A stretch of DNA of 38,504 nucleotides from Ferruginibacter sp. (GTDB lineage: Bacteria > Bacteroidota > Bacteroidia > Chitinophagales > Chitinophagaceae): contig JABFQZ010000034.1 of the NCBI GenBank assembly GCA_013141435.1, positions 1 to 38,504 on the forward strand. Direction: 5' to 3'. The position numbers were made by a program, and so were the translations under genes. Shown here one piece after another: positions 31,230 through 38,504 of the stretch (position 1 is its first letter; every line of letters starts with the position of its first letter). Under the pieces are notes generated by a model. It ran no database searches. It was given only the letters and a program-made list of their open reading frames with translations, and had not been told where the DNA came from.

Positions 31230-32177
31230 ATGCAAAAAAACGAATCATCTATTTCTTTTTTAGAAAAACAATTTCAAGAAAAAATAAACAATGATATAAA
31301 AATAGAACCAAAAGATTGGATGCCCGAAGCGTATAGAAATAATTTGATCCGCCAAATGAGCCAACATGCTCACTCCGAAATAATTGGTATGCAGCCCGAA
31401 GGTAACTGGGTATTAAGGGCTCCTACTTTAAGAGCAAAAAAAATATTGCTTGCCAAAATACAAGATGAGGCTGGGCATGGTCTTTACCTATACTCTGCCA
31501 CCGAAACTCTTGGTATAGATAGAAAAGAAATGATTGAACAATTGCAACAAGGTAAAGCAAAGTATTCAAGCATATTTAATTATCCTACATTAAACTGGGC
31601 CGATATTGGTGCTGTGGGTTGGCTTGTAGATGGTGCTGCTATTGTAAACCAAACTATGCTTGCTAGAGGTTCGTATGGTCCATACTCTAGGGCTATGTTG
31701 CGTATTTGTAAAGAAGAGGGGTTTCATCAAAGGCAGGGGTACGAAATAATGGCAAAAATGATGGCTGGTAATGCTTCACAAAAAGAAATGGCTCAAGACT
31801 CTTTGAACCGATGGTGGGAGCCATCGTTGATGATGTTTGGTCCACACGACAGCGAATCTACCCATAGCGAACAATCAATGAAATGGAAAATAAAGGTAGA
31901 AAGCAACGATAATTTGCGCCAGCGATTTATAAACAAAACTGTTGACCAAGCTCACCATATTGGTTTAACTATTCCTGATAAAAATTTAACTTATAATAAA
32001 GAAACCAGAAACTGGGAAATAAGCCCAATAAACTGGGAAGAGTTTTGGAATGTAGTAAAAGGCAACGGACCATGCAATAGACAACGAATAGCACACCATA
32101 CAAAATACCACAACGAAGGGCAGTGGGTAAGAGAAGCAGCATTGGTATTTGCAAAAAAAGAAATGGAAATACAATAA
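31230..32177 (+). CDS. paaA: Phenylacetyl-CoA epoxidase, catalytic subunit
   Basis: Di-iron catalytic subunit of the PaaABCE 1,2-epoxidase, which converts phenylacetyl-CoA to the ring epoxide. The 315-residue protein has the metal-ligand motifs [15 protein letters not shown] (EAGH near residues 78-81) and [15 protein letters not shown] (about 157-171), and the conserved [10 protein letters not shown]. Length is normal. It is the first structural gene of the paa operon, 19 bases before paaB, and is controlled by the palindrome at 31173-31200. Confidence 0.94.
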   Translation: MQKNESSISFLEKQFQEKINNDIKIEPKDWMPEAYRNNLIRQMSQHAHSEIIGMQPEGNWVLRAPTLRAKKILLAKIQDEAGHGLYLYSATETLGIDRKEMIEQLQQGKAKYSSIFNYPTLNWADIGAVGWLVDGAAIVNQTMLARGSYGPYSRAMLRICKEEGFHQRQGYEIMAKMMAGNASQKEMAQDSLNRWWEPSLMMFGPHDSESTHSEQSMKWKIKVESNDNLRQRFINKTVDQAHHIGLTIPDKNLTYNKETRNWEISPINWEEFWNVVKGNGPCNRQRIAHHTKYHNEGQWVREAALVFAKKEMEIQ

Positions 32178-32195
32178 GAAATTAAAATAATTATT

Positions 32196-32480
32196 ATGGA
32201 CAATCAGTTTTCACAATGGGAGGTTTTTATACAAAAGAAAAATGGTGCTGCACATGAGCATGCTGGTAGTGTACATGCCGCAGACAAAAACATGGCTCTT
32301 CAAAATGCAAGAGATGTATATACCAGGCGCAATGAAGGTAGAAGTATTTGGGTAGTACCTACAGATAGTATTGTAGCATCTACAATTGAAGATGAGGTTG
32401 TATTTTTTGACCCAGCAAACGATAAAATATACCGCAACCCTAATTTTTATAAAATGCCAAAAGGCACAACTAACTTATAA
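32196..32480 (+). CDS. paaB: Phenylacetyl-CoA epoxidase subunit PaaB
   Basis: A 94-residue small subunit that bridges the PaaAC heterotetramers. WEVFIQKKNGAAHEHAGSVH at 8-27, NARDVYTRRNEGRSIWVVP and FFDPANDKIYRNP are the conserved PaaB parts. Its stop shares one base with the paaC start (TAATG), which indicates translational coupling. Confidence 0.93.
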   Translation: MDNQFSQWEVFIQKKNGAAHEHAGSVHAADKNMALQNARDVYTRRNEGRSIWVVPTDSIVASTIEDEVVFFDPANDKIYRNPNFYKMPKGTTNL

Positions 32481-33241
32481 TGAATAGTACTAATAATGCA
32501 CTTTATAATTATTGCTTGAGGTTGGCAGATAATAATTTAATATTAGGGCAAAGGTTGGCGGAATGGTGTAGCCAAGGCCCTACTTTAGAAGAAGATTTGG
32601 CTCTTACCAATATTTCGTTGGACTTAATAGGACAAGCTGAAAGTTTTTATGAGTTTGCTACAACATTTACTGAAGCTAATTGTACCGCCGATGATTTAGC
32701 ATTTTTGCGAAGCGAAAGAGAATTTGTAAATAATGTATTGGTAGAGCAGCCTAATGGTGATTTTGCTTATACCATTATGAAACAATTTTTGTTTTCAACT
32801 TTTGCAAAACATTTGTACACTGCATTAGCAAACAGTAGCAATCAAACTATTTGTGGGCTTGCCACTAAAGGGCTAAAAGAAGTAAACTATCATTATATGC
32901 ATAGTAGCCAATGGTTAATTCGATTAGGAAATGGTACTGATAAAAGCAAAGAAAAAATACAATTTGCAGCAAATGATTTATGGTGTTTTACAAAAGATAT
33001 GTTTGAAATGAATAGTGTTGATACATTGCTAATTGAACAAAATATAACTATAAATTTAAGTACAATTTACACTCCTTGGAAAAATGATATTGAGCAAGTT
33101 TTTAAAATAGCCACTATAGATTTACCAACCGACACCAATAAAATAATTGGCGGTATAAAAGGAATACATACCGAACATCTTGGCCACATTTTATGCGAAA
33201 TGCAATATTTACAAAGAGCACACCCAGGCGCAAAATGGTAA
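32480..33241 (+). CDS. paaC: Phenylacetyl-CoA epoxidase structural subunit PaaC
   Basis: A 253-residue ferritin-like structural partner of PaaA. Conserved PaaC pieces: LILGQRLAEWCSQGPTLEED (about 16-35), ISLDLIGQAE, VNYHYMHSSQWLIRLGNGT (about 134-152) and GIHTEHLGHILCEMQYLQRA near the C terminus. Length is normal. It overlaps paaB by one base and paaD by seven bases when the ATG at 33235 is used. Confidence 0.93.
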   Translation: MNSTNNALYNYCLRLADNNLILGQRLAEWCSQGPTLEEDLALTNISLDLIGQAESFYEFATTFTEANCTADDLAFLRSEREFVNNVLVEQPNGDFAYTIMKQFLFSTFAKHLYTALANSSNQTICGLATKGLKEVNYHYMHSSQWLIRLGNGTDKSKEKIQFAANDLWCFTKDMFEMNSVDTLLIEQNITINLSTIYTPWKNDIEQVFKIATIDLPTDTNKIIGGIKGIHTEHLGHILCEMQYLQRAHPGAKW

Positions 33242-33738
33242 CATTAAATAACACATTAACTGTAGAAGATGTTTGGGGTTTATTAAACCAAATAATAGAC
33301 CCCGATATACCTGTAATAAATATTGTAGAGCTTGGGCTTGTACGCAATGTAAAAATTGGTACCAACAATTGCATTGTTGTAACCCTTACACCCAGTTATT
33401 CTGGCTGCCCAGCTATGCATGTTTTTAAGGAAGAAATAACAACATTACTAAAAGAAAATGGTGCAAATGCTGTAGAAATTGTAACCACTCTTTTACCTGC
33501 TTGGAGTACCGATTGGTTAAGTGCCGAAACCAAAGCTAAATTAAAACACTATGGTATTGCACCGCCACAAGGATTGGCAAGTGATAATAAATTTCTTTTT
33601 TCAACAAAAAAAATAATATGCCCTCGCTGCGAAAGCAACAATACCAAACTAATAAGCCAATTTGGCTCTACTGCATGTAAGGCTTTATACAAATGCGATG
33701 CTTGCGAAGAAACATTTGATTATTTTAAATGTCATTAA
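33235..33738 (+). CDS. paaD: Phenylacetyl-CoA epoxidase maturation factor PaaD
   Basis: A 167-residue MIP18/DUF59-type iron-sulfur maturation protein. The N-terminal domain has VWGLLNQIIDPDIPVINIVELG and LTPSYSGCPAMHVF, with the conserved Cys. The C-terminal zinc-ribbon-like region has CPRC and CDAC pairs (about 125-162). The frame is open back to an ATG at 33193 inside paaC, but MVTLNNTL at 33235 gives the usual start, overlapping paaC by 7 bases. No paaE reductase follows; the next gene is mgtC-like. Confidence 0.9.
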   Translation: MVTLNNTLTVEDVWGLLNQIIDPDIPVINIVELGLVRNVKIGTNNCIVVTLTPSYSGCPAMHVFKEEITTLLKENGANAVEIVTTLLPAWSTDWLSAETKAKLKHYGIAPPQGLASDNKFLFSTKKIICPRCESNNTKLISQFGSTACKALYKCDACEETFDYFKCH

Positions 33739-33825
33739 AACAATTTCGCTAGTTTAGTATATTTATTTTTGAAAAAGCATTTTCTTTAACTTTACTGTTT
33801 ATTACATTTCTATTTTAAAAACACC

Positions 33826-34467
33826 ATGAATATTTCCATATATTTTGAAGAGGCTGCTCAAGTTTCTTTTGCTTTTGTAATTGGTGCTGTTATTGGTATC
33901 GAAAGAGAGTTTAGAAGCAAGCCGGCAGGCTTTAGAACAATGATATTAATTTGTGTAGGCTCTTGTTTATACACTATTATTTCTAAAGAGGCAAGCGCAG
34001 GTAGTACCGATAGAATTGCAAGTAATATTGTAACTGGCATAGGTTTTATAGGTGCTGGTGTAATATTTAAAGAAGGCATTACTGTAAATGGCCTTACTAC
34101 TGCTGCACTTATTTGGATTACCGCTGCTTTAGGTATGGCAATAGGTTATCATAATTATCCGCTGGCTGTAGTAGTATCTATAATGGTTGTAATTGTATTG
34201 TTCGTTTTAGAACCAGTACAACGATTTATAAATAAACTACACCGTGTAAAAGATTATAAAATAAAAACATTGCTTACTGGTGCTAATTTTAAAAAAGAAT
34301 TAGAGGTTTTTTTTGAATTGCACGACATGGATTTTAGATGTATGAAAACCATAAAAGAAAATATGGATGCTGTGTATATGTACCGAATAAGTTCGCCCGA
34401 TAGAAATTACGATAGCGTAAATAATTTTTTATTGCAACACCAAGATGTAAAAAGTTTTGAAGTATAA
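33826..34467 (+). CDS. MgtC/SapB family membrane protein
   Basis: A 213-residue protein with about four N-terminal membrane helices. The family signature is clear: GAVIGIEREFRSKPAGFRTM (about 21-40), GIGFIGAGVIFKEG (about 72-85) and LTTAALIWITAALGMAIG. A soluble C-terminal domain of about 80 residues follows, as in other MgtC/SapB proteins. MgtC influences magnesium homeostasis and inhibits F-type ATPase in Salmonella; the role here is unknown. It is inserted between paaD and paaG-like genes on the same strand, 87 bases after paaD and 9 bases before the hydratase. A link to phenylacetate use is not obvious. Confidence 0.88.
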   Translation: MNISIYFEEAAQVSFAFVIGAVIGIEREFRSKPAGFRTMILICVGSCLYTIISKEASAGSTDRIASNIVTGIGFIGAGVIFKEGITVNGLTTAALIWITAALGMAIGYHNYPLAVVVSIMVVIVLFVLEPVQRFINKLHRVKDYKIKTLLTGANFKKELEVFFELHDMDFRCMKTIKENMDAVYMYRISSPDRNYDSVNNFLLQHQDVKSFEV

Positions 34468-34476
34468 ATATTAAAT

Positions 34477-35253
34477 ATGAGCTCAATATTATTTGAACAA
34501 AAAAACAATGTTGCTATAGTAACATTGAACAGACCAGAAAAATTTAATTCGTTTAACAGAGAAATGGCTTTGTTATTACAAAATATTTTAGATAAATGCG
34601 AAACCAATGAAAACATTAGGTGTGTTTTATTAACTGGCGCTAGCAAGGCTTTTTGTGCAGGGCAAGATATTGCTGAGCTTGTTGGCGAAAACGCTATTGG
34701 ATTAGATAAAATATTGAGTGAACACTACAACCCCATTGTAACTAAAATTAGAAATTTAAATAAGCCTGTAATTGCTGCTGTAAATGGTGTAGCTGCTGGC
34801 GCTGGTGCTAATATTGCTTTGTGTTGCGATATTGTTTTAGCTTCGTCTGCAGCTTCGTTTATACAAGCTTTTTCTAAAATTGGGTTAATACCCGATAGTG
34901 CTGGTACTTATTTTTTGCCACGGCTTATTGGGTTTCAAAAAGCAAGTGCATTGATGATGACTGGCGATAAACTTAGCGCTACCGATGCCGAAAAAATTGG
35001 ATTGGTTTATAAAATTATTGGTGAAGAAAATTTTATAGAAGAGTGTTTTAAACAAGCTGATACGCTTGCTCAAATGCCTACACAAGGCTTAGCACTTACA
35101 AAACAAGCATTAAATATTTCGTTAAATAATACTTGGCAAAACCAATTACAAGTAGAAGACTCTTTGCAACAAAAAGCTGCACTAACAAAAGATTATGCCG
35201 AAGGTATAAGCGCTTTTTTAGAAAAAAGAAAAGCTGTGTTTGTTGGAAAATAA
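34477..35253 (+). CDS. paaG: Enoyl-CoA hydratase/isomerase, PaaG-like
   Basis: A 258-residue crotonase-fold enzyme. It has the CoA oxyanion-hole motif SKAFCAGQDIAEL (about 50-62) and NGVAAGAGANIALCCDIVLA (about 103-122). The active-site region IGLIPDSAGTYFLPRLIG has Asp where PaaG has its catalytic aspartate and lacks the Glu of true hydratases, as in PaaG ring-1,2-epoxyphenylacetyl-CoA isomerase. That enzyme turns the epoxide made by PaaABCE into the oxepin. Position within the paa cluster supports this. PaaF/PaaB-type hydratase is the alternative. Confidence 0.85.
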   Translation: MSSILFEQKNNVAIVTLNRPEKFNSFNREMALLLQNILDKCETNENIRCVLLTGASKAFCAGQDIAELVGENAIGLDKILSEHYNPIVTKIRNLNKPVIAAVNGVAAGAGANIALCCDIVLASSAASFIQAFSKIGLIPDSAGTYFLPRLIGFQKASALMMTGDKLSATDAEKIGLVYKIIGEENFIEECFKQADTLAQMPTQGLALTKQALNISLNNTWQNQLQVEDSLQQKAALTKDYAEGISAFLEKRKAVFVGK

Positions 35254-35275
35254 TTTATTTATTAAAATATAAAAC

Positions 35276-35722
35276 ATGAACACTGTAGAAAATAATAATG
35301 CTAAAAAGGTTGTGGATTTTATGATGGAAAAAGATATGTTCAGCAAGTGGCTTGGCATAACTCTTATAGAAATAAAAGAAGGTTATATTAAAATACAAAT
35401 GACAGTAAGACCCGAAATGATTAATGGATTAGGCACTGTACATGGTGGTATTGCTTTTTCGTTTGCCGATAGTGCATTTGCATTTGCATGTAATAATAGA
35501 AACGAATTATCGGTTGCTTTAGATACTTCTATTAATTTTATAAAATCTATACATGTAGGCGATGAGCTTATTGCCGAAGCAAAAGAAATACACAATGGGC
35601 GTAGCACAGGTTTGTATCATATTACCATTACCAACCAAAACGAAAATATAGTAGCCATGTTTAAGGGCACATGTTTTCGAACAAATAAAGCATTGATAAA
35701 TCAAAGCTCAAAAAGCTTGTAA
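35276..35722 (+). CDS. paaI: Hydroxyphenylacetyl-CoA thioesterase PaaI
   Basis: A 148-residue hot-dog-fold thioesterase. The core INGLGTVHGGIAFSFADSAF (about 48-67) carries the HGG motif and the catalytic-type acidic residue, and TSINFIKSIHVGDELIAEA and GRSTGLYHITI follow. It is thought to rescue CoA from dead-end phenylacetyl-CoA products. It starts 22 bases after paaG and is followed 18 bases later by paaY. Confidence 0.88.
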   Translation: MNTVENNNAKKVVDFMMEKDMFSKWLGITLIEIKEGYIKIQMTVRPEMINGLGTVHGGIAFSFADSAFAFACNNRNELSVALDTSINFIKSIHVGDELIAEAKEIHNGRSTGLYHITITNQNENIVAMFKGTCFRTNKALINQSSKSL

Positions 35723-35740
35723 ATTTAACCCTTTTCATAA

Positions 35741-36334
35741 ATGGCATTTTATTCTTTTAATTCTTACGTTCCTGTAGTTCACCCTTCGTCATACGTACAC
35801 CCGCAAGCTTGTGTAACTGGCAATGTAATTATTGGTAAAAATTGTTACATTGGTCCAGGTGCAGCCCTGCGTGGCGATTGGGGGCAAATTATTATTGAAG
35901 ATGGTTGCAATGTACAAGAAAATTGTACAGTACACATGTTTCCGGGTGTAACTGTTTTATTAAAAGCTGGAGCACATATTGGGCATGGCGCTATCATACA
36001 TGGCGCTACTATTGGCAAAAATTGTATGGTAGGTATGAATGCCGTAATAATGGATAATGTAATACTTGGCAATGAGTGTATAGTAGGCGCTTTGAGTTTT
36101 ATAAAAGCCGATAGTGTTTTTGAAAATCGTAGTTTAATTGTAGGTAACCCTGCACAAAAAATAAAAGAAGTAAGCGATGGTATGATTGCTTGGAAAACAA
36201 AGGGTACAGAATTGTATCAACAACTACCTACAGAAATGTATACGCATTGTAACCCTTGCAAACCACTTACACAAGTAGAAACAAATAGACCAAATATGGA
36301 TGCTTTTTACAAAACTTGGAACGAAGAAAAATAA
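35741..36334 (+). CDS. paaY: PaaY, gamma-carbonic-anhydrase-like thioesterase of phenylacetate catabolism
   Basis: A 197-residue left-handed beta-helix protein with hexapeptide repeats from VVHPSSYVHPQACVTG to about residue 145. Gamma-carbonic-anhydrase-type metal ligands are visible: His in NCTVHMFPG (about 67) and the two in AHIGHGAIIHG (about 84 and 89). The C-terminal helix with DGMIAWKTKGTELYQQLP is specific to PaaY. It acts as a thioesterase that removes inhibitory CoA derivatives. It is the last gene of the paa operon. Confidence 0.9.
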   Translation: MAFYSFNSYVPVVHPSSYVHPQACVTGNVIIGKNCYIGPGAALRGDWGQIIIEDGCNVQENCTVHMFPGVTVLLKAGAHIGHGAIIHGATIGKNCMVGMNAVIMDNVILGNECIVGALSFIKADSVFENRSLIVGNPAQKIKEVSDGMIAWKTKGTELYQQLPTEMYTHCNPCKPLTQVETNRPNMDAFYKTWNEEK

Positions 36335-36402
36335 ACTCTAAATTAACATAGTATTGGTTATATACAATCTATATTTACTTTTTAATCATAAATAAAATAC
36401 AC

Positions 36403-36774
36403 ATGAAAAAATTTATGTTTGTTGTTTTTTTAAGCTTTGCAACCGTTGTTACCACAAACAGTTGTTCTAATGTTATTTCAAGCATAAGCAAAGCGGTATT
36501 AACTAAAATTGGAAATTCACTAATTGGAAATGTTGGCGATATGTTGCAAAACTCTGGTGTAGGAAATCTTGCTAGTCGTTTAAATTTAGACAGTAAAGTA
36601 GGTTCTATAATAAAGAACCCAATTTTGGCAATAGCATTTAAAGGTTTAATTGCAAATAAATATCAAATTCCATTAAATAAAATAGAAAGTGCTTACTCTA
36701 GTTTTAGCACACTAAAATCGGTAGCTACTTTTATTGGAAACAATGCAAGCAAAGAAGTGATAGATAGTTTGTAA
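36403..36774 (+). CDS. Hypothetical secreted or lipoprotein, 123 residues
   Basis: Not recognised. The N terminus is a signal sequence (MKKFMFVVFLSFATVV) with a cysteine in TTNSCSN that may be a lipidation site of the relaxed Bacteroidota kind. The mature part is small-residue-rich and probably helical, with an amphipathic repeat (KAVLTKIGNSLIGNVGDMLQ). No homologue is recalled. It lies 68 bases after paaY on the same strand and is convergent with the DUF6970 gene 22 bases away. It may be transcribed separately. Confidence 0.55.
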   Translation: MKKFMFVVFLSFATVVTTNSCSNVISSISKAVLTKIGNSLIGNVGDMLQNSGVGNLASRLNLDSKVGSIIKNPILAIAFKGLIANKYQIPLNKIESAYSSFSTLKSVATFIGNNASKEVIDSL

Positions 36775-36796
36775 AATTTTTTAATTTGCCATTTTA

Positions 36797-37198
36797 CTAT
36801 TTTCTTTTATCTGCCCACACCAATTTTTCGTTGGTTTTTTCATCATGAAAATTTGGTGCTTTTCTATCGCCTTTGCCCGTAAAACCCCCATCGGGGTGGG
36901 CTATTATTTTGCAACTATCATCGTATAAATCGCTAAAATTATCGCAACAAACCCCTGGTACATAATACACAGTTTTGTTGTTAAATGTATAACTATATAT
37001 TTTATTTGGTGGGTTAGTAACCGAATCGGTTTGCATTTTTACAATTAATTCATTTATACAAATTGGCAATGCCTTTAAGGAGTCGGGCAATAGGTTATTA
37101 TTGCTTTGTAGTTTTGTATTGCTTTTTTTGTTTGTACAGTTTTTGAAACAATTGCAACTACAAAATATGGTTATTAAAATTATGGCAAGCGTTTTCAT
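36797..37198 (-). CDS. DUF6970-type putative lipoprotein
   Basis: A 133-residue exported protein. The signal region MKTLAIILITIFCSCNC contains lipobox-like cysteines. The C-terminal half has the family's features: NPPNKIYSYTFNNKTVYYVP, CCDNFSDLYDDSCKIIAHPD and GGFTGKGDRKAPNF, with paired Cys and a GGxTGKGD motif. This pattern is that of the DUF6970 family of small Bacteroidota lipoproteins of unknown function. It faces the previous gene and is divergent from the structured region before obg. Confidence 0.7.
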   Translation of the reverse strand: MKTLAIILITIFCSCNCFKNCTNKKSNTKLQSNNNLLPDSLKALPICINELIVKMQTDSVTNPPNKIYSYTFNNKTVYYVPGVCCDNFSDLYDDSCKIIAHPDGGFTGKGDRKAPNFHDEKTNEKLVWADKRK

Positions 37199-37292
37199 GT
37201 TTTTTGTTTGGGGGTTAGTACAAGTTTATATTGGTAAATATAAACAGTTTTTAAAAATTATAAAACATAATTAGTGCCTATTAAAGATTTGT

Positions 37293-37379
37293 GGTCGAAG
37301 AGCGGCGGTGGACTAAGGGATGTATTTGTATGTGCCGCCTAAGCGGCATACATACAAATACGGAACACCGAAGGAGACC
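37293..37379. repeat. GC-richer nested palindrome (structured element upstream of obg)
   Basis: A long hairpin (left arm GTATTTGTATGTGCCGC 37322-37338, loop CTAA, right arm GCGGCATACATACAAATAC 37343-37361, two-base bulge) is enclosed by CGGTG/CACCG (37306-37310 and 37366-37370) and GGTC/GACC (37293-37296 and 37376-37379). Composition differs from its AT-rich surroundings. There is no T tract, so it is not a normal terminator. It could be a REP-like repeat or a leader RNA. Confidence 0.55.
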
Positions 37380-37453
37380 GAACAAATGCCGAATAAGGGT
37401 TTAATGATAACCGCACCAAAATTATTTGATACCATTTTGCCCTCAGCTTACCG

Positions 37454-37461
37454 TATTTTTG
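37454..37461 (+). promoter_or_regulatory. Candidate -7 box of obg
   Basis: TATTTTTG matches TAnnTTTG, 23 bases before the TTG start at 37485. TTTG copies at 37436-37439 and 37425-37428 are 14 and 25 bases away, neither at the usual 19-20, so support is moderate at best. It agrees with a start downstream of the upstream ATGs. Confidence 0.3.
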
Positions 37462-37484
37462 CAACTTACACAAAACAATACATT

Positions 37485-38489
37485 TTGGAACGTTCAAACT
37501 TTGTAGATCAGATAAATATTTTTTGCCGTAGTGGTCATGGTGGTGCAGGTAGTAGGCATTTTTTGCGCAATAAGCTTACAGCTATTGGTGGGCCCGATGG
37601 TGGCGATGGTGGCAGAGGTGCTCATATAATTTTAAAAGGCAATACACAACTTTGGACATTATTGCACCTTCGTTATTTTAAAAATGTATTGGCCGAAAAC
37701 GGGGGTAATGGCGAAGGTGGACAACGAAGCGGTCGTACTGGTAAAGATATTATTATAGAAGTGCCACTTGGTACCATAGCCAGAGATACTGAAACTGGCG
37801 AAAAAATAGCGGAGATTTTGCATGATGGCGAAGAGGTTATTTTGGCAAAGGGAGGCAGAGGTGGGTTGGGTAATTATAATTTTAAAACAGCTACCAATCA
37901 ATCGCCAGAGTATGCACAACCAGGCGAACCTGGGGTAGAGGGTATAAAAACATTGGAGCTAAAAGTGTTGGCAGATGTGGGTTTGGTTGGTTTTCCAAAT
38001 GCTGGTAAATCTACCTTACTATCGGTAATAACAGCTGCAAAACCAAAAATTGCCGATTATGCTTTTACTACACTTGTGCCACAGCTTGGTATGGTGGAGT
38101 ATAGAGATGGTAAAAGCTTTTGTATGGCCGATTTGCCAGGTATTATAGAAGGCGCTGCCGAAGGTAAAGGACTTGGCCACCGTTTTTTGCGCCACATTGA
38201 GCGTAACTCAATTTTGCTTTTTGTAATACCTGCAGATAGCAATGATCATAAAAAAGAATTTGAAATATTACGTAGCGAACTGGAGCAATACAACCCCGAA
38301 ATGTTGCAAAAAGATTTTGTAATTGCTATAAGCAAATGCGAAATGTTAGATGATGAATTGAAAGATGCAATAAAAAAAGAATTGCCAACAAATATTCCTT
38401 CTATATTTTTCTCATCGCTAACCAATATAAATTTGGTAGAGCTAAAAGATATGTTGTGGAAATCGTTGAATGCACCGCAGAGGGATTAG
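37485..38489 (+). CDS. obgE: Obg-family GTPase
   Basis: Ribosome-associated GTPase involved in 50S maturation and stress control. The glycine-rich Obg fold (about 1-155) has [22 protein letters not shown] and [10 protein letters not shown]. The G domain has GFPNAGKST (G1), the TTLVPQLG effector loop, [16 protein letters not shown] (G3) and ISKCE in place of NKxD (G4). The reading frame is open from an ATG at 37320, but that part is the palindrome. The Obg fold starts at [10 protein letters not shown], so I use the TTG at 37485 (334 residues, usual length); an ATG at 37404 is the alternative. Confidence 0.92.
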   Translation: MERSNFVDQINIFCRSGHGGAGSRHFLRNKLTAIGGPDGGDGGRGAHIILKGNTQLWTLLHLRYFKNVLAENGGNGEGGQRSGRTGKDIIIEVPLGTIARDTETGEKIAEILHDGEEVILAKGGRGGLGNYNFKTATNQSPEYAQPGEPGVEGIKTLELKVLADVGLVGFPNAGKSTLLSVITAAKPKIADYAFTTLVPQLGMVEYRDGKSFCMADLPGIIEGAAEGKGLGHRFLRHIERNSILLFVIPADSNDHKKEFEILRSELEQYNPEMLQKDFVIAISKCEMLDDELKDAIKKELPTNIPSIFFSSLTNINLVELKDMLWKSLNAPQRD

Positions 38490-38504
38490 GTGGTTAAACT
38501 AATA

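Noticed and set aside
37320..37484. 55-codon N-terminal extension of Obg
   Set aside because: The first part encodes the palindrome, and the Obg fold starts at [10 protein letters not shown] just after the TTG at 37485.
1..38504. CRISPR arrays, tRNA or rRNA genes, toxin-antitoxin or phage-defence systems
   Set aside because: I looked on both strands and found no repeat-spacer pattern, no RNA-gene signature and no defence-gene motif.

Overview
The window is AT-rich Bacteroidota DNA, probably from a Chitinophagaceae-like member. Several things point there: promoters of the TTTG-N19/20-TAnnTTTG type, no Shine-Dalgarno-driven starts, an OMP_b-brl_3 TonB-type barrel, DUF5606, DUF5522 and DUF6970 proteins, and a crtYcd-type lycopene cyclase. 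The assignment rests on gene content only. No rRNA, tRNA or CRISPR array was seen.

Layout. (1) 1-306: no intact gene; an ORF tail with three TGAACATT repeats that may be an insertion-sequence end, then a strongly foldable stretch. (2) 307-4571, minus: carotenoid operon crtI-crtB-cruF-crtZ-crtYcd. crtE and crtD are not here. The set fits a hydroxylated, possibly monocyclic carotenoid. (3) 4669-23342: surface-glycan locus. It holds an initiating phosphosugar transferase, a LegC/PglF/PglD-like set for a 4-amino(-2,4-diamino)-6-deoxy sugar, a tightly overlapping block (GT4, deacetylase, ATP-grasp, HAD phosphatase, secreted beta-helix), a Wzy-like membrane protein, a second GT4, a CBS-nucleotidyltransferase plus SDR epimerase, a GT2, a Wzx flippase, and rmlA-fdtA-fdtC-fdtB for dTDP-Fuc3NAc (rmlB absent). 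(4) 23545-26876, minus: an outer-membrane barrel protein and a small secreted helical protein, ended by a 17-bp hairpin. (5) 27028-28409: DUF5606 gene, then a debris field with an orphan signal peptide, an 18-bp hairpin, an IS256-type transposase fragment, a sigma-54-like promoter and a decayed LuxR-type helix-turn-helix. (6) 28410-30450, plus: trmB, DUF5522, an alkyltransferase-like protein and a two-OB-fold protein. (7) 30500-36334, plus: phenylacetate degradation, tetR(paaR)-paaABCD-mgtC-paaG-paaI-paaY. The same palindrome lies over the tetR promoter and upstream of paaA; paaE is missing. (8) 36403-38489: two small lipoprotein-like genes, a structured GC-richer element and obg.

How they work together: the glycan genes make at least two unusual amino-sugar nucleotides, load one on a lipid carrier, extend it with three glycosyltransferases, decorate it, flip it with Wzx and possibly polymerise it. 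The paa genes form a self-contained regulon. Several starts are corrected here to TTG, GTG or internal ATG codons, as stated in the entries.
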